Part shown: in pieces, positions 34,552-43,533 of the stretch
How the letters are laid out: every line of letters starts with the position of its first letter
Position numbering within the stretch: position 1 is the stretch's first letter
NCBI RefSeq assembly: GCF_016597815.1
Contig: NZ_VCHA01000002.1
Coordinates: 434,001-498,000 of the forward strand
Reading direction: 5' to 3'
From: Marinobacter sp. DY40_1A1
Lineage (GTDB): Bacteria > Pseudomonadota > Gammaproteobacteria > Pseudomonadales > Oleiphilaceae
DNA: 64,000 bases
The notes under the pieces: model-generated
Told to the model about the DNA's origin: nothing
Database searches by the model: none
The model's input: the letters and a program-made list of their open reading frames with translations, nothing else
Program-made: the position numbers and the translations under genes

Positions 34552-34591
34552 AAAAAAAAGCGCCCTGCTAATCAAGCACGGCGCTTTTTTT
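34552..34591. terminator. Bidirectional terminator between pckA and the TRAP permease gene
   Basis: Eight A, then GCGCC (34560-34564), a 15-base loop, GGCGC (34580-34584), then seven T (34585-34591). The A and T runs extend the stem and allow use from both convergent genes. Confidence 0.85.
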
Positions 34592-34627
34592 GTTTCAAGA
34601 CGGAAGTCCTGGCCTGGCTTGCTACCC

Positions 34628-36691
34628 TCAGGCGTAGAACATCAAAGGTACGAAGGCCACAAGCACCAGCGAGATGCCCATCGCAATCAGGGGCATGATG
34701 ATGCGCTCATGGCGCTGATAGAAGGTGCCGCCTTCCTGCTGGGCAGCCAGCACCTCGGCCTCTCCCACCACTTGTCGTGTTAGCAGATGGTTAAGTGCGA
34801 CCGGCGGGCTCAGGTAGCCCAGCTCAAAGGCCACCAGGGTCACCATCCAGAAGTGAATGGGGTGAATTCCACTGGAATAAGCAATGGACGCTACAGTGGC
34901 AGTCACCAGAATGACGGCGCCAAAGGCATCCATAATCATTCCGAGAATCACCAGAATCATCACCATCAATAGCATCGCAGACCAGGCACTATCAAACGCC
35001 TGAGGGAAGGCTTCCATGATCTGGGAACGCTCGATCACGCCACCGATACTGACTGACAGGCCCAGGAGTAATAGCAACGCACCAATCTCAGCTGTGGTGT
35101 CATTGGTGGCTCCACGTACACTACGTTCCAGCCCCTGATGGTTAATCTCACCCGTCGCACTGCCCTTCTTGTTTTTGAAGCTTATATGCTCGTATACCAG
35201 GATGGACAACATAATGACCGGCAACAAACGCGGTGCCGAAAACTCATCCATACGCACATCCAGAGCAAAACGGTAGAGCAGCACAACACCCACAATAACC
35301 AAGGCGTAGGGTATCAGGGAGCGAAGCGCCTTTAGCGTGGCAGGCAAGGCTTCGGAAGCCGGCGCCAGATTAAACTTGCTCTGCCGGTTTACGGTGAGCG
35401 CAACTGCGCTGAACATGGCAGCCGTCAACACAAATACCCAGATACCCCAGCCGAACAAGTCATCTGTAGTCACTTCCCGGTTCAGATATGCGATAACGAC
35501 AACCAGAAGGCAGGGACGCAACACAACACCCAGAGAACCCGACATTGCGGTGGCCGCAAGCGCCAATTGCCGACGGGCACCAGCAGCACGCAACTCACTG
35601 TAAATAACCGCACCTGCAGCTATAACGAAAATCCCCGAAGCACCGGTATAAGCCGTTGGAACAGCAGCAACAAGAACGGCAACCACAGCCAGCAATTCCG
35701 GTGGCATACGCCAGGGTCGAAACAGGTTGAATACCAGCGTTGCCAGGCGCGTTTGTTTAAGCATCATGCCGACCCAAACATACAGGCCCACATTCAGGAA
35801 CATGTCCGCCAGTTCGACCATCTTGCCGAGATAGATGCCAATGCCTGACGTGTGACCAATCAGCGCAAAATAGCTTCCGGAAATCAGACACATCACGGTG
35901 TACAGCGGCACAGCCAAAAATGCCTTGTTCAGTTGCCCTCCGGGAGCCAGGCCTGCCGGCACGCGAACCAGCCGGTAAAGGCTGGCCAGGGTCAGACACG
36001 CAAACCCTACGACCCAAAAGTTATGGAGCAGGAGATCGTCGGATGAAACTGCCGTTTCGGTGCCCAAACTGGATTGGCGGAAAATCAGGCTGGACCCCAA
36101 CAACATAGCGTTAGCTATCGTCTGGAGCGTCAGGGAAACCGTATAGTCCAAACGGGTCTCCATGGCCCGCATGGCTATATGATGGCGTGTAAGTGTGGCT
36201 GTGGCAGCACACAACATCACCAACAACACCAGAATGTAGCGTTGCGACTCAAGGCCAAAGGCAATCAAATCAGCAACAAACAACTCCACTGCCCGGTAGG
36301 CTTTGACGCCGGGGGTGAGCTTATCCTGCAGACTGTCATAGCTTTGATAGGCAGCTTTGCAATCGGCAACAGAGCGCTCAATCGCAAGCCGGACATCCGC
36401 AGGATCTTTCTCCTGCGCGCCCAGCAACATCGCCATGGGGTCATCGTCGGCTGGCTTTTGAGCAAGCTCTTGCGCCACTGCCGCATCAATATCCCGATCT
36501 GCGTTACAGGTTGGCGCTACCGGGTCCATCCGCAGTTTGTAATAGCCACTCCAGAGCTGTTCGCCGCCGCGCAGCATCTGGTTATGGATATCGCTGCTTG
36601 TAGAAAAAAGCACCACAGACAACAAAAGCAGACAGGCAGGTAGTGATGAAAACCACTCCAGACCACTCCGACGAAAACTACCCTTGGTCAT
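34628..36691 (-). CDS. TRAP transporter permease, fused small and large subunits
   Basis: This 687-residue membrane protein has about sixteen hydrophobic segments. Its C-terminal half (about 270-687) is a DctM-type large permease: TAYTGASGIFVIAAG, AATAMSGSLGVVLRP and the signature FELGYLSPPVALNHL. The N-terminal part (about 1-250) should act as the small DctQ-like subunit. Unusually, the first helix (about 15-35) is followed by about 110 polar residues with two cysteines (PTCNADRD, VADCKAAY) before the next helix, probably a periplasmic insert. It lies 27 bases after a TatT-like lipoprotein gene. The substrate is unknown; TRAP systems usually import organic acids with sodium. Confidence 0.85.
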   Translation of the reverse strand: MTKGSFRRSGLEWFSSLPACLLLLSVVLFSTSSDIHNQMLRGGEQLWSGYYKLRMDPVAPTCNADRDIDAAVAQELAQKPADDDPMAMLLGAQEKDPADVRLAIERSVADCKAAYQSYDSLQDKLTPGVKAYRAVELFVADLIAFGLESQRYILVLLVMLCAATATLTRHHIAMRAMETRLDYTVSLTLQTIANAMLLGSSLIFRQSSLGTETAVSSDDLLLHNFWVVGFACLTLASLYRLVRVPAGLAPGGQLNKAFLAVPLYTVMCLISGSYFALIGHTSGIGIYLGKMVELADMFLNVGLYVWVGMMLKQTRLATLVFNLFRPWRMPPELLAVVAVLVAAVPTAYTGASGIFVIAAGAVIYSELRAAGARRQLALAATAMSGSLGVVLRPCLLVVVIAYLNREVTTDDLFGWGIWVFVLTAAMFSAVALTVNRQSKFNLAPASEALPATLKALRSLIPYALVIVGVVLLYRFALDVRMDEFSAPRLLPVIMLSILVYEHISFKNKKGSATGEINHQGLERSVRGATNDTTAEIGALLLLLGLSVSIGGVIERSQIMEAFPQAFDSAWSAMLLMVMILVILGMIMDAFGAVILVTATVASIAYSSGIHPIHFWMVTLVAFELGYLSPPVALNHLLTRQVVGEAEVLAAQQEGGTFYQRHERIIMPLIAMGISLVLVAFVPLMFYA

Positions 36692-36718
36692 AACTCTACA
36701 CTCTGGAACATTAACAAG

Positions 36719-37828
36719 TTACAGCAGGCCATCGAGGTCCATGGTTTCAACTTCTTTCTGCTGGTCATCCCAGAAGCTGCCAAGCTGGCCCAAAGGGGTG
36801 CGGTGGCCGGTATTCTCTACCCAAAGACGGTCGGAGATTGAGACGATAATATTGGTCGCCATGGCATCCACGAACGCCCACTCTGCATTAGCCGGCTGCT
36901 CCTTGAGCGACTCAGCGTGTCGGCGCACCACCGACTTCACCATGGCTTCATCACCCTTGTTGGTTGCCGCGATTGCGTGGAACACGTGGCTCAATCGAAC
37001 ACCTGCGTCCTCACCCAATCGATCGGTCATCGCGAGACGGTCAAAGGCATCCTCACCTTCCGGCTGAGCGCCCGGTATCATGGCCCAAACCGTTGCTTTC
37101 AGTGCCATTGGTGCGCCCCACCACTTGTCATTCTCAAGGCAGCTGGACGCTCTGGCTACAATCGAACCAACGTTCTTGGGAACGCCAATAGACGATGTTG
37201 ACTGGATTTCTGCATTAAGCGCCTGCAAACCGGACAGCAGTCCGGCAAGGTAAATGAACTCATCCAGGTCGTCGTCGAAATCCGGACACTCACCGGTACC
37301 GGACTCGCCGTAGTATGTATTGTGATGCTGCCAGGACTTCAGATAGCGCTTTGATGCCAGAGCGTAAGCCCGCTTCTGGCGAATCATGGCGTCTTCTGCG
37401 GCGTTGCCTTTTCTTTCGTACATGGCAGCCAATGCCGCCAGCTCATGCTCACGACCTTGATCTTCAGCACAGCCACCGGCTGAAAGATAAAGCATTACCG
37501 CCAACTGGTCGGGCTCGTCGGTTACTCGACCGAAGGACATCAACAGAGGGGCAGTGGCCTCACTCATGGCGCAACCCATAGCCAGATCGCCACTTTCCAT
37601 CAAGTAGGGAATTGTGTGCTCACGAGAGAAACCCTGCATAACATCGCCAGTGGTTTTGTACATCATGTTATTGATCACACCACAACCTGACAGCAAAGTG
37701 CCAAGGCTCAGAGCAACAACAACGCCCCTGTAACGGGCGAATGAATGCCGAATTGACTGCCCGACAGATAGCGAGCGGGAATGATTCGAATTAGAGGGGG
37801 CTGTTAATGGAATCCCGGTTTGCATCAT
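36719..37828 (-). CDS. Lipoprotein resembling the TRAP-transporter T component (TatT)
   Basis: This 369-residue protein has an unusually long N-region, then a lipobox TLLSGC with Cys near residue 49 and Gly at +2, suggesting an outer-membrane lipoprotein. The mature part is helical and reminiscent of TPR arrays, with conserved-looking IPYLMESGDLAMGCAMSEA and PDQLAVMLYLSAGGCAED that resemble the TatT family described in Treponema. It lies directly upstream of the fused permease gene. ATG 37828 (or 37825) has AGAAGG upstream. TatT binds the P component in the known case. The family call is by pattern and context, not by alignment. Confidence 0.6.
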   Translation of the reverse strand: MMQTGIPLTAPSNSNHSRSLSVGQSIRHSFARYRGVVVALSLGTLLSGCGVINNMMYKTTGDVMQGFSREHTIPYLMESGDLAMGCAMSEATAPLLMSFGRVTDEPDQLAVMLYLSAGGCAEDQGREHELAALAAMYERKGNAAEDAMIRQKRAYALASKRYLKSWQHHNTYYGESGTGECPDFDDDLDEFIYLAGLLSGLQALNAEIQSTSSIGVPKNVGSIVARASSCLENDKWWGAPMALKATVWAMIPGAQPEGEDAFDRLAMTDRLGEDAGVRLSHVFHAIAATNKGDEAMVKSVVRRHAESLKEQPANAEWAFVDAMATNIIVSISDRLWVENTGHRTPLGQLGSFWDDQQKEVETMDLDGLL

Positions 37829-37968
37829 GGTTTTTAAACCTTCTTAACGTTTTGAATTATTATTCTGAACGCGCCGTTAGCCGGGCATTATGGCCCACAG
37901 CGCTCGCTCTTTTTGAGACCGGCACCGCAAATGACGCCTGTGTACACAGATTTTATGGCTCATCGTAT

Positions 37969-37997
37969 TTGCACAAAATACCGCAAGCCGCTATAGA
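37969..37997 (+). promoter_or_regulatory. Candidate promoter of the HU-family gene
   Basis: TTGCAC (37969-37974) and TATAGA (37992-37997) are 17 bases apart, 59 bases before the ATG. Both hexamers are imperfect. Confidence 0.3.
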
Positions 37998-38056
37998 TTC
38001 AGGCAGCCGCACTCTCGTTGAGCTGCAACTCCGATGGATAAAAAAAGGGATACCCG

Positions 38057-38335
38057 ATGCGCAAACCTGAACTTGCTGCAGCTATCGCCGAACGCACTGG
38101 CCTCACCCGAGAAAAAGCCAGTGAAGTGATTACCGCTATCACAGATCAGATTTCGGCTGCCGCTGCTCGCGGAGAAGACACCACCCTAATAGGCTTTGGC
38201 ACCTTTAATATCCGCACCCGCGAAGCACGGGATGGCAGGAATCCTCAAACCGGTGCGACAATCCGCATTCCCGCCAGCAAAACCGTTGGTTTCAAGGCAG
38301 GTAAAGCATTCAAGGATGCGCTTCGCTCAAACTGA
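38057..38335 (+). CDS. HU/IHF-family DNA-binding protein
   Basis: This 92-residue nucleoid protein has the complete HU fold. The N-terminal helices are MRKPELAAAIAERTGLTREKAS, the beta saddle holds TTLIGFGTFNIRTREARDGRNPQTG, and the DNA-inserting arm tip Pro is in IRIPASKTVGFKAGKAFKDAL. The GRNPQTG segment and length match HU more than IHF. AAAGGGA precedes ATG 38057. It stands between two genes of a TRAP transporter, on the opposite strand, with its own promoter candidate and a hairpin after the stop. It is probably a paralogue rather than the main HU, but I cannot count paralogues here. Confidence 0.93.
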   Translation: MRKPELAAAIAERTGLTREKASEVITAITDQISAAAARGEDTTLIGFGTFNIRTREARDGRNPQTGATIRIPASKTVGFKAGKAFKDALRSN

Positions 38336-38357
38336 CAAGCACCCCGAAAGCCAAGCC

Positions 38358-38398
38358 TGAAACGACCCGCCCTTCGCACACCAGGCGGGCCTGTTTCA
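38358..38398. terminator. Hairpin between HU and the binding-protein gene
   Basis: TGAAAC plus CCCGCC (38358-38371) pair with GGCGGG plus GTTTCA (38384-38398) with a small internal loop. It lies between convergent genes; the outer A/T pairs could serve both directions. The T-run is short. Confidence 0.5.
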
Positions 38399-38412
38399 AA
38401 TTGTGAGTCTAA

Positions 38413-39450
38413 TCAGGAAGCACACTCTGAACGTGTGGCATCCACCCGACAACGAATCGCCTTCATCAGCTTGATTGCACGCTCGTCGTACACACCATCG
38501 TCAACCAGTGACAAGCGCACTTTCTGCAGCATTTTGTCGTACTCGGCTGTCACTTCCCTTGGCAAGGTCATCCATACACTTTCCGGCATTTCAGCTTCTG
38601 CCTGGGAAATGATGTCGTAGGCCTCACCCATGCGTTTGACGGCCTCATCACGCACCATCTGGCCGGCGCTATCCGGGAAGCGATCGCGGTGGAGGATGAT
38701 CTGGAAGTTCATATAGGCCAGTGCGTATTTCAGAACGCCGCCGTTTGGCTCAACGCCCTTGTACAATTCCAATGGCTGATATGCCACCGCAGGAGCGTAG
38801 GCAATATCAACACTGCCATTATTAAACTTGCCGGCAAAGTTAGCGGAGTTGGAACCAACAACAGACGCGCCCACATGGCGAACCATGCGAACCGACGCCT
38901 GATCGAAATCCAGTGTTGCAACGCGCTTGCCCTGAAGTTTTTCTACGGAATCAATGCTGCGATCACGGGTGTGGAGGTAAATCGCACCAGCCGGGAACAC
39001 TCCCGCCACTTCATAGGGGCCATCTACCAGCAGTGGGCGGGCATTAGGCTGACTGAGCGTGTTGTACAGCAGGCGCATTTCTTCTTGGCCAGGCACAGCA
39101 CCCATGGCCTCGAGACTGCCGGTGAACTTGTTGAACTCACGAGCGCGGGTTCCGGTAAGGAACACTGCATCACACTGACCAGCCTTGAAATCTTCCGCAG
39201 CAACTTTTTCGTCGGTGTAGGCGCTCAGGTTCAGCTTGATACCGTTCTGAAGAGCAATAGGCTGAAAGGTTTTGGTAATGGTGAAAAGCGGGCCGTTAGC
39301 GCCAACCGGATCAAACACACAAAAGCTTCGCTCAATGATTTCATCGTCTGCTTTCGGGCTGGTTTGGGCATTACCCACCGAGGGGAGCAAAAAGCTTGCA
39401 CACAGGGCAGCCGCCAAGGCCACCTTTTGCGGGAAGAATACTGATGTCAC
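38413..39450 (-). CDS. Periplasmic solute-binding protein, AdeT1/2-like, probable TRAP P component
   Basis: This 345-residue exported protein starts with a signal peptide (hydrophobic VALAAALCASFLLPSVGNAQ, cleavage after NAQ or NA). The mature part reads like a periplasmic binding protein: FCVFDPVGANGPLFTITK, LSAYTDEKVAAEDFKAGQCDAVFLTGTRARE and VEKLQGKRVATLDFD. It resembles the family that includes Acinetobacter AdeT1/AdeT2, sometimes mislabelled as efflux proteins. With the permease and TatT-like genes on the same strand beyond the HU gene, a TRAP P-component role is likely. Two cysteines near the C-terminus (IRCRVDATRSECAS) may form a disulfide. Confidence 0.75.
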   Translation of the reverse strand: MTSVFFPQKVALAAALCASFLLPSVGNAQTSPKADDEIIERSFCVFDPVGANGPLFTITKTFQPIALQNGIKLNLSAYTDEKVAAEDFKAGQCDAVFLTGTRAREFNKFTGSLEAMGAVPGQEEMRLLYNTLSQPNARPLLVDGPYEVAGVFPAGAIYLHTRDRSIDSVEKLQGKRVATLDFDQASVRMVRHVGASVVGSNSANFAGKFNNGSVDIAYAPAVAYQPLELYKGVEPNGGVLKYALAYMNFQIILHRDRFPDSAGQMVRDEAVKRMGEAYDIISQAEAEMPESVWMTLPREVTAEYDKMLQKVRLSLVDDGVYDERAIKLMKAIRCRVDATRSECAS

Positions 39451-39669
39451 GGGATGACTCCTGAATCATTATTGTTTGGCGGCGGTGCTTGCTATCCGAT
39501 CTGACAAGCTGCGCACTTTTATTGAAGTCGACATTATGCCGGAAGGCATAAGAATACGTTGGCACAGGTGCCCCGTCTCAAGGGTTTTTAAGCAACATTT
39601 TGGATTATGTGATGGTGTCGACAAAGATTGGCTGACCCCAGGCGCATTTTATAGCCAGACCCGGCGTTT
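39451..39669. promoter_or_regulatory. Gap upstream of the binding-protein gene with an 18-base palindrome
   Basis: The 219-base gap holds TTATGCC (39534-39540) and GGCATAA (39545-39551), a perfect dyad with a four-base centre, about 85-100 bases upstream of the binding-protein gene start. It could be an operator for that gene. No gene or strong terminator for pyrC' is seen. Confidence 0.35.
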
Positions 39670-40971
39670 TCAGGCGCCAGGCCAGGCTTCCCGCCCTTCC
39701 ACCAGTGTAAACCGAACGACGCCAGGCAGCGGCCGATCAAGCACTGGCGCGTGATGCCCCGCAGAAATCAGGGACCGCTTACTTGGCGTCCAGTGCGCTT
39801 CAGGATCAAATACGCAAAGGTCGGCTACATCATCCTGACCAATCGTAGCGTTAAGCCCAACCACTGAAGCCGGGCCCGAAGTAAGCCCGCGAATCAGCTC
39901 GGCAAGGGTAAACTCGCCCCTCTGAACCAGCTCAAGCCCCAGAGACAGCAGGCTTTCTATGCTGGAAAGACCAGGTTCAGTGTCTGGCAACGGCGCCTGT
40001 TTTGCTGCGCTTTCATGGGGCAGATGCTGGCTGACGATGGCATCAATTACACCTTCGCGAACGCCAGCAACCAGTGCTTGACGATCCGCCTCTGAACGCA
40101 ACGGCGGACGCAAGTGGAAGCGGCTGTCAAAGCCCGACAACGCCTCCTCTGTAAAGACCAGCTGATGCATGGCTACGTCGGCGGTCACAGCAATGCCACG
40201 ACTGCGGGCGTCGGCAACCATCTCCACGCTGCGGCCGCATGAGAGCTGGCTCAGGTGCAGTCTCACGCCAGTTTCTTCGGCAAGCAGCAACATCTCCATT
40301 ACAGCAGCGGTTTCTGCCACCTCCGGAATACCCAGCAAGCCGAGGCGAGCCGACACTAGGCCATCATGGGCGTAGCCGTCTGCAGCCAGGGATTGATTCT
40401 CCGGGCGCAACATCACGATCAAACCAAAGGTCTGGGCATAGGCCATGCAGCGGCGCAACACTCGGGCATTGCGCACACCGCGGGAACCATTACCCACAGC
40501 AATACAGCCGGCAGCAGTCAGGCCCGACATATCACTGAGCATTTCCCCATCAAGCCCGCGGGTGAGTGCACCCACGGGCAACACCCGAATCGGCGAGCTG
40601 ACATAAGCGCCATCCCTGATCAGGTGAGTCACGGCTCGGGAGTCATTAACCGGTGAGGTCTCCGGAGACACGCATACAGTGGTGAAGCCGCCCCGGGCAG
40701 CAGCGCGGGTTTCGGACACCATGTTGCCTTTCTGGCCATTGCCCGGCTCACGCAGGTTGCAAGACAGATCAACAAAACCCGGTGAAATTACACAACCCCT
40801 TGCGTCAAATGACTGGTCTGCATCGGCTTTTTCAGCCGCTTCGCCAATGGCTGCGATGCGCCCGTTTCTAATTAACAGGGCAGAGTTAGGGGTTTCACTT
40901 CCATGGCCATCCAGAAGTCGGCCGCCAGTGATTTTCAGGCTGGCGCCGGAAAAATGGTCGTTACCGCTCAT
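39670..40971 (-). CDS. pyrC: PyrC', inactive dihydroorotase-like subunit of aspartate transcarbamoylase
   Basis: This 433-residue protein has the amidohydrolase fold of class I dihydroorotases but has lost its active site. The metal-binding His-x-His after the first strand reads SCN ([11 protein letters not shown], Ser70 and Asn72). A later metal His is Gln (LHLSQLSCG), and the catalytic Asp-His-x-Pro motif reads SQHLPH. In Pseudomonas the equivalent PyrC' does not catalyse but is needed to assemble the PyrB-PyrC' dodecamer. The ATG at 40971 shares bases with the pyrB stop (ATGA). A true dihydroorotase must be encoded elsewhere. Confidence 0.93.
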   Translation of the reverse strand: MSGNDHFSGASLKITGGRLLDGHGSETPNSALLIRNGRIAAIGEAAEKADADQSFDARGCVISPGFVDLSCNLREPGNGQKGNMVSETRAAARGGFTTVCVSPETSPVNDSRAVTHLIRDGAYVSSPIRVLPVGALTRGLDGEMLSDMSGLTAAGCIAVGNGSRGVRNARVLRRCMAYAQTFGLIVMLRPENQSLAADGYAHDGLVSARLGLLGIPEVAETAAVMEMLLLAEETGVRLHLSQLSCGRSVEMVADARSRGIAVTADVAMHQLVFTEEALSGFDSRFHLRPPLRSEADRQALVAGVREGVIDAIVSQHLPHESAAKQAPLPDTEPGLSSIESLLSLGLELVQRGEFTLAELIRGLTSGPASVVGLNATIGQDDVADLCVFDPEAHWTPSKRSLISAGHHAPVLDRPLPGVVRFTLVEGREAWPGA

Positions 40972-41990
40972 GCCAAGCCCCTCTCATTTATCTCGTTCTG
41001 TTTCTGCTGCCGCTCGGCCATTTGCCCGCCCATCGCCATGGACATCACAGCCATGCGGATGGCAATACCATTGGTGACCTGATTCAGGATCACCGATTGC
41101 GGGCCATCCGCCACTGCGGATTCAATTTCGACGCCACGATTAATCGGGCCCGGGTGCATGACAATGCATTCGGGGTGCGCCAGTGCCAGCTTGTCCTGAC
41201 TCAAACCGTAGAGCCGGTAAAACTCACGCTCACTGGGCAGCAGTGCACCTTCCATTCGTTCTTTCTGCAGGCGCAGCATGATCACCACGTCCAGGTCCTT
41301 CATACCCTTGGCCATGTCGTATTCCACGGTGCAGCCGAGGCTTTCCACATCTTTTGGCAACAGGGTTCCGGGGGCGATAACCCGTATCTGTTCGGCACCC
41401 AGCTCATTCAGCGCACGGATTTGGGAGCGCGCTACACGCGAGTGCAGGATGTCGCCCACTATGGCCACTTTAAGGCCCTCAAAACCGCCCTTGTGCTGCC
41501 GAATAGTCAGCATATCGAGCATGGCCTGGGTTGGGTGAGCATGGCGACCGTCGCCTGCATTAATAATGGCTACGCCTGGGGTAACGCTTTCAGCAATAAA
41601 GTGGGGCGCACCGCTCTGGGCATGACGCACAACAAACATATCGCTGGCCATGGCCTCAAGATTCAAAAGCGTGTCTGAGAGCGATTCGCCCTTGGACGTT
41701 GCGGAGGTGTTTATATCGAGGTTAAGTACGTCGGCAGACAGGCGCTTTGCAGCAAGCTCAAAGGTACTGCGGGTGCGGGTGCTGGCTTCAAAGAACAGGT
41801 TGACCACGGTTCGGCCTCGCAGCAGAGGCACTTTCTTGATACTTCGCTCACCCACTTCGATAAAGGAATCTGCAGTATCCAGAATGTCGGTCAGCAATTC
41901 CCTGCCCAGCCCGTCCAAAGTCAGAAAATGCCGCAACTGGCCATCCCGGGTAAGCTGCAAGTGGTTAGGGGAAGCTAGGTTTGCGGTCAT
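40968..41990 (-). CDS. pyrB: PyrB, aspartate carbamoyltransferase catalytic subunit
   Basis: PyrB joins carbamoyl phosphate and aspartate in pyrimidine synthesis. The 340-residue protein has the carbamoyl phosphate motif [19 protein letters not shown] (about 67-85), [18 protein letters not shown], and the late [17 protein letters not shown] (about 285). It is longer at both ends than E. coli PyrB, as in Pseudomonas, where the N-terminal extension carries the nucleotide site. It partners PyrC' encoded just downstream with a four-base overlap and follows pyrR by 27 bases. Confidence 0.96.
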   Translation of the reverse strand: MTANLASPNHLQLTRDGQLRHFLTLDGLGRELLTDILDTADSFIEVGERSIKKVPLLRGRTVVNLFFEASTRTRSTFELAAKRLSADVLNLDINTSATSKGESLSDTLLNLEAMASDMFVVRHAQSGAPHFIAESVTPGVAIINAGDGRHAHPTQAMLDMLTIRQHKGGFEGLKVAIVGDILHSRVARSQIRALNELGAEQIRVIAPGTLLPKDVESLGCTVEYDMAKGMKDLDVVIMLRLQKERMEGALLPSEREFYRLYGLSQDKLALAHPECIVMHPGPINRGVEIESAVADGPQSVILNQVTNGIAIRMAVMSMAMGGQMAERQQKQNEINERGLA

Positions 41991-42017
41991 GGAGTGCCTG
42001 CTATCGGGTTCGGAGGT

Positions 42018-42527
42018 TTACTGTTCGGCTGCCTGAATTTCTATCCGGAGCGGATCCGGGCCACGAAGTTTTATGCGCTGCGGCGCATCCAGCTTCAGCG
42101 ACTGCCCGGCCACATCAGGCTGGATGGGCAATTCACGGGCACCGAGATCAATCAACGTGGCGAGTATGATACTGGCTGGGCGACCATAATCGAACAGCTC
42201 ATTCATCGCCGCACGTATGGTTCGGCCACTCATAATAACGTCGTCCACCAATATGATATCCCGGTCTTCGGTATCAAACGGCAGGCTTGAGGGGGTTACC
42301 TTGGGGTTGAGCCCAATCCGGCTGAAGTCATCCCGGTAGAAAGAAATATCCAGCTCACCGAACGGCTCTTCAATCCCGAGGCGCTTGCCAATGATATCTG
42401 CTACCCATACGCCACCGGTGCGGATGCCGATAAGCACCGGCGACTTGATACCGCGTTCTTCAAGCAGGTTACGCAGCCCCGCCTCCAACTTGTCCAGAAG
42501 CTGGTCCACATCAAGCAATGCGCTCAT
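42018..42527 (-). CDS. pyrR: PyrR, pyrimidine regulator and uracil phosphoribosyltransferase-like protein
   Basis: PyrR is a phosphoribosyltransferase-fold protein; in Bacillus it controls pyr attenuation, and in Pseudomonas it is reported to influence pyrB-type operons. The 169-residue product has the PRPP-binding loop DIILVDDVIMSGRTIRAAM (about residues 92-110) and IGIRTGGVWVAD. Between ruvX and pyrB it keeps the Pseudomonas order. I saw no clear anti-terminator upstream of pyrB within the 27-base gap, so any RNA control would have to act elsewhere. Confidence 0.92.
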   Translation of the reverse strand: MSALLDVDQLLDKLEAGLRNLLEERGIKSPVLIGIRTGGVWVADIIGKRLGIEEPFGELDISFYRDDFSRIGLNPKVTPSSLPFDTEDRDIILVDDVIMSGRTIRAAMNELFDYGRPASIILATLIDLGARELPIQPDVAGQSLKLDAPQRIKLRGPDPLRIEIQAAEQ

Positions 42528-42542
42528 TAAATCCTCACTTTA

Positions 42543-42974
42543 TTATTCTGTTTGCAGCCGACACCAGGTTTCCAGTATCAGCACCGCTGCGCGATCGTCC
42601 ACGCCGTGACGGCCATAGTCCCGGCTACCACCGGCAGCCATCACCTGGCCCTTTGCTTCGTAACTGGTCAGGCGCTCATCTACCATGTCGATCGGTACAT
42701 GAAAACGGCCATGCAGGCGCTTACCAAACTTTCGGGCGCGGCCACACATGTCATTTTCGCTGCCATCCATATTCAGAGGCAGGCCAACCAGCACCAGATC
42801 CGGCTGCCACTCCGCCAACAGCTTTTCGAGCTGAGCCCAATCGGGGGTTCCGTTGTCGGCGGGGATCATCACCAGAGGCTGGCCTGTACCGATCATCTCC
42901 TGCCCCATAGCCACGCCAATACGGCGGAGACCAAAATCGAATGCCATCACACTGCGCTGACCGCGTTCAGGCAT
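42543..42974 (-). CDS. ruvX: RuvX (YqgF), RNase H-fold nuclease
   Basis: YqgF/RuvX is an RNase H-fold protein linked to 16S rRNA maturation and Holliday junction processing. I take ATG 42974 (143 residues, MPERGQRSVMAFDFG), overlapping the algH end by eight bases; a GTG at 42989 lacks a site. Motifs: SVMAFDFGLRRIGVA with the first catalytic Asp, LVGLPLNMDGSE, and VDERLTSYEA with the Glu. The late HGVDDRAAVLILETW holds the last acidic residues. Fifteen bases separate it from pyrR. Confidence 0.92.
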   Translation of the reverse strand: MPERGQRSVMAFDFGLRRIGVAMGQEMIGTGQPLVMIPADNGTPDWAQLEKLLAEWQPDLVLVGLPLNMDGSENDMCGRARKFGKRLHGRFHVPIDMVDERLTSYEAKGQVMAAGGSRDYGRHGVDDRAAVLILETWCRLQTE

Positions 42975-43533
42975 GCCCCACCGTTTCACTGAGTTGGTTA
43001 ATATCTATCCCTATCAGGCCAAGAACAGCCTTGTAACGGTCAGCCCAGGGTGTCCTGAACAGAATGTCGGTAGTAGCAGGACAGGTTAACCAGGAATTGC
43101 TGCCCAACTCCTCCTCCAACTGCCCTTCACCCCACCCCGAGTATCCCAGAGCCATCAGAAACTCCTTCGGGCCCTCGTTGAGGCCAATACCGGCCAGTAT
43201 ATCGCGGGAGGTGGTCAACATAACGTCGTCAGAAACTTTGGCAGTACTTTGCCAGTCTGCTCCGGGGGAGTGCAGCACGAACCCTCGCTCCTGCTCCACC
43301 GGCCCACCGCTGAACACAGGCAGGTCAAGCTCGCCACCCTGGAGATCAAGCTGTTCCAGAATCTCCCCCAAATGAATATCCAGAGGCTGGTTGACCATCA
43401 ACCCCAAGGCTCCATCACTGGAGTGCTCACAAAGGTAGATAACAGCGCCGTGAAAGCGAGGGTCCGCAAGATAGGGCGATGCCACCAGAAAGTGATGTCG
43501 CAAGCTGTGAGGAGAATGCTTAGATGCCGTCAT
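42967..43533 (-). CDS. algH: AlgH (YqgE) family protein
   Basis: The 188-residue protein is a complete YqgE/AlgH domain: LRHHFLVASPYLADPRFHGAVIYLCEH in the first part, GALGLMVNQPLD, VFSGGPVEQERGFVLHS and ALGYSGWGEGQLEEEL. The molecular role of the family is unresolved; in P. aeruginosa it was named as a regulator of alginate. It overlaps tonB by four bases at its start and ruvX by eight at its end, so all are co-transcribed. Confidence 0.94.
   Translation of the reverse strand: MTASKHSPHSLRHHFLVASPYLADPRFHGAVIYLCEHSSDGALGLMVNQPLDIHLGEILEQLDLQGGELDLPVFSGGPVEQERGFVLHSPGADWQSTAKVSDDVMLTTSRDILAGIGLNEGPKEFLMALGYSGWGEGQLEEELGSNSWLTCPATTDILFRTPWADRYKAVLGLIGIDINQLSETVGHA

Noticed and set aside
38413..39450. 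Naming the binding protein as an AdeT aminoglycoside efflux component
   Set aside because: It has a signal peptide and a binding-protein layout, with TRAP genes nearby; efflux would need a membrane channel, which it lacks.
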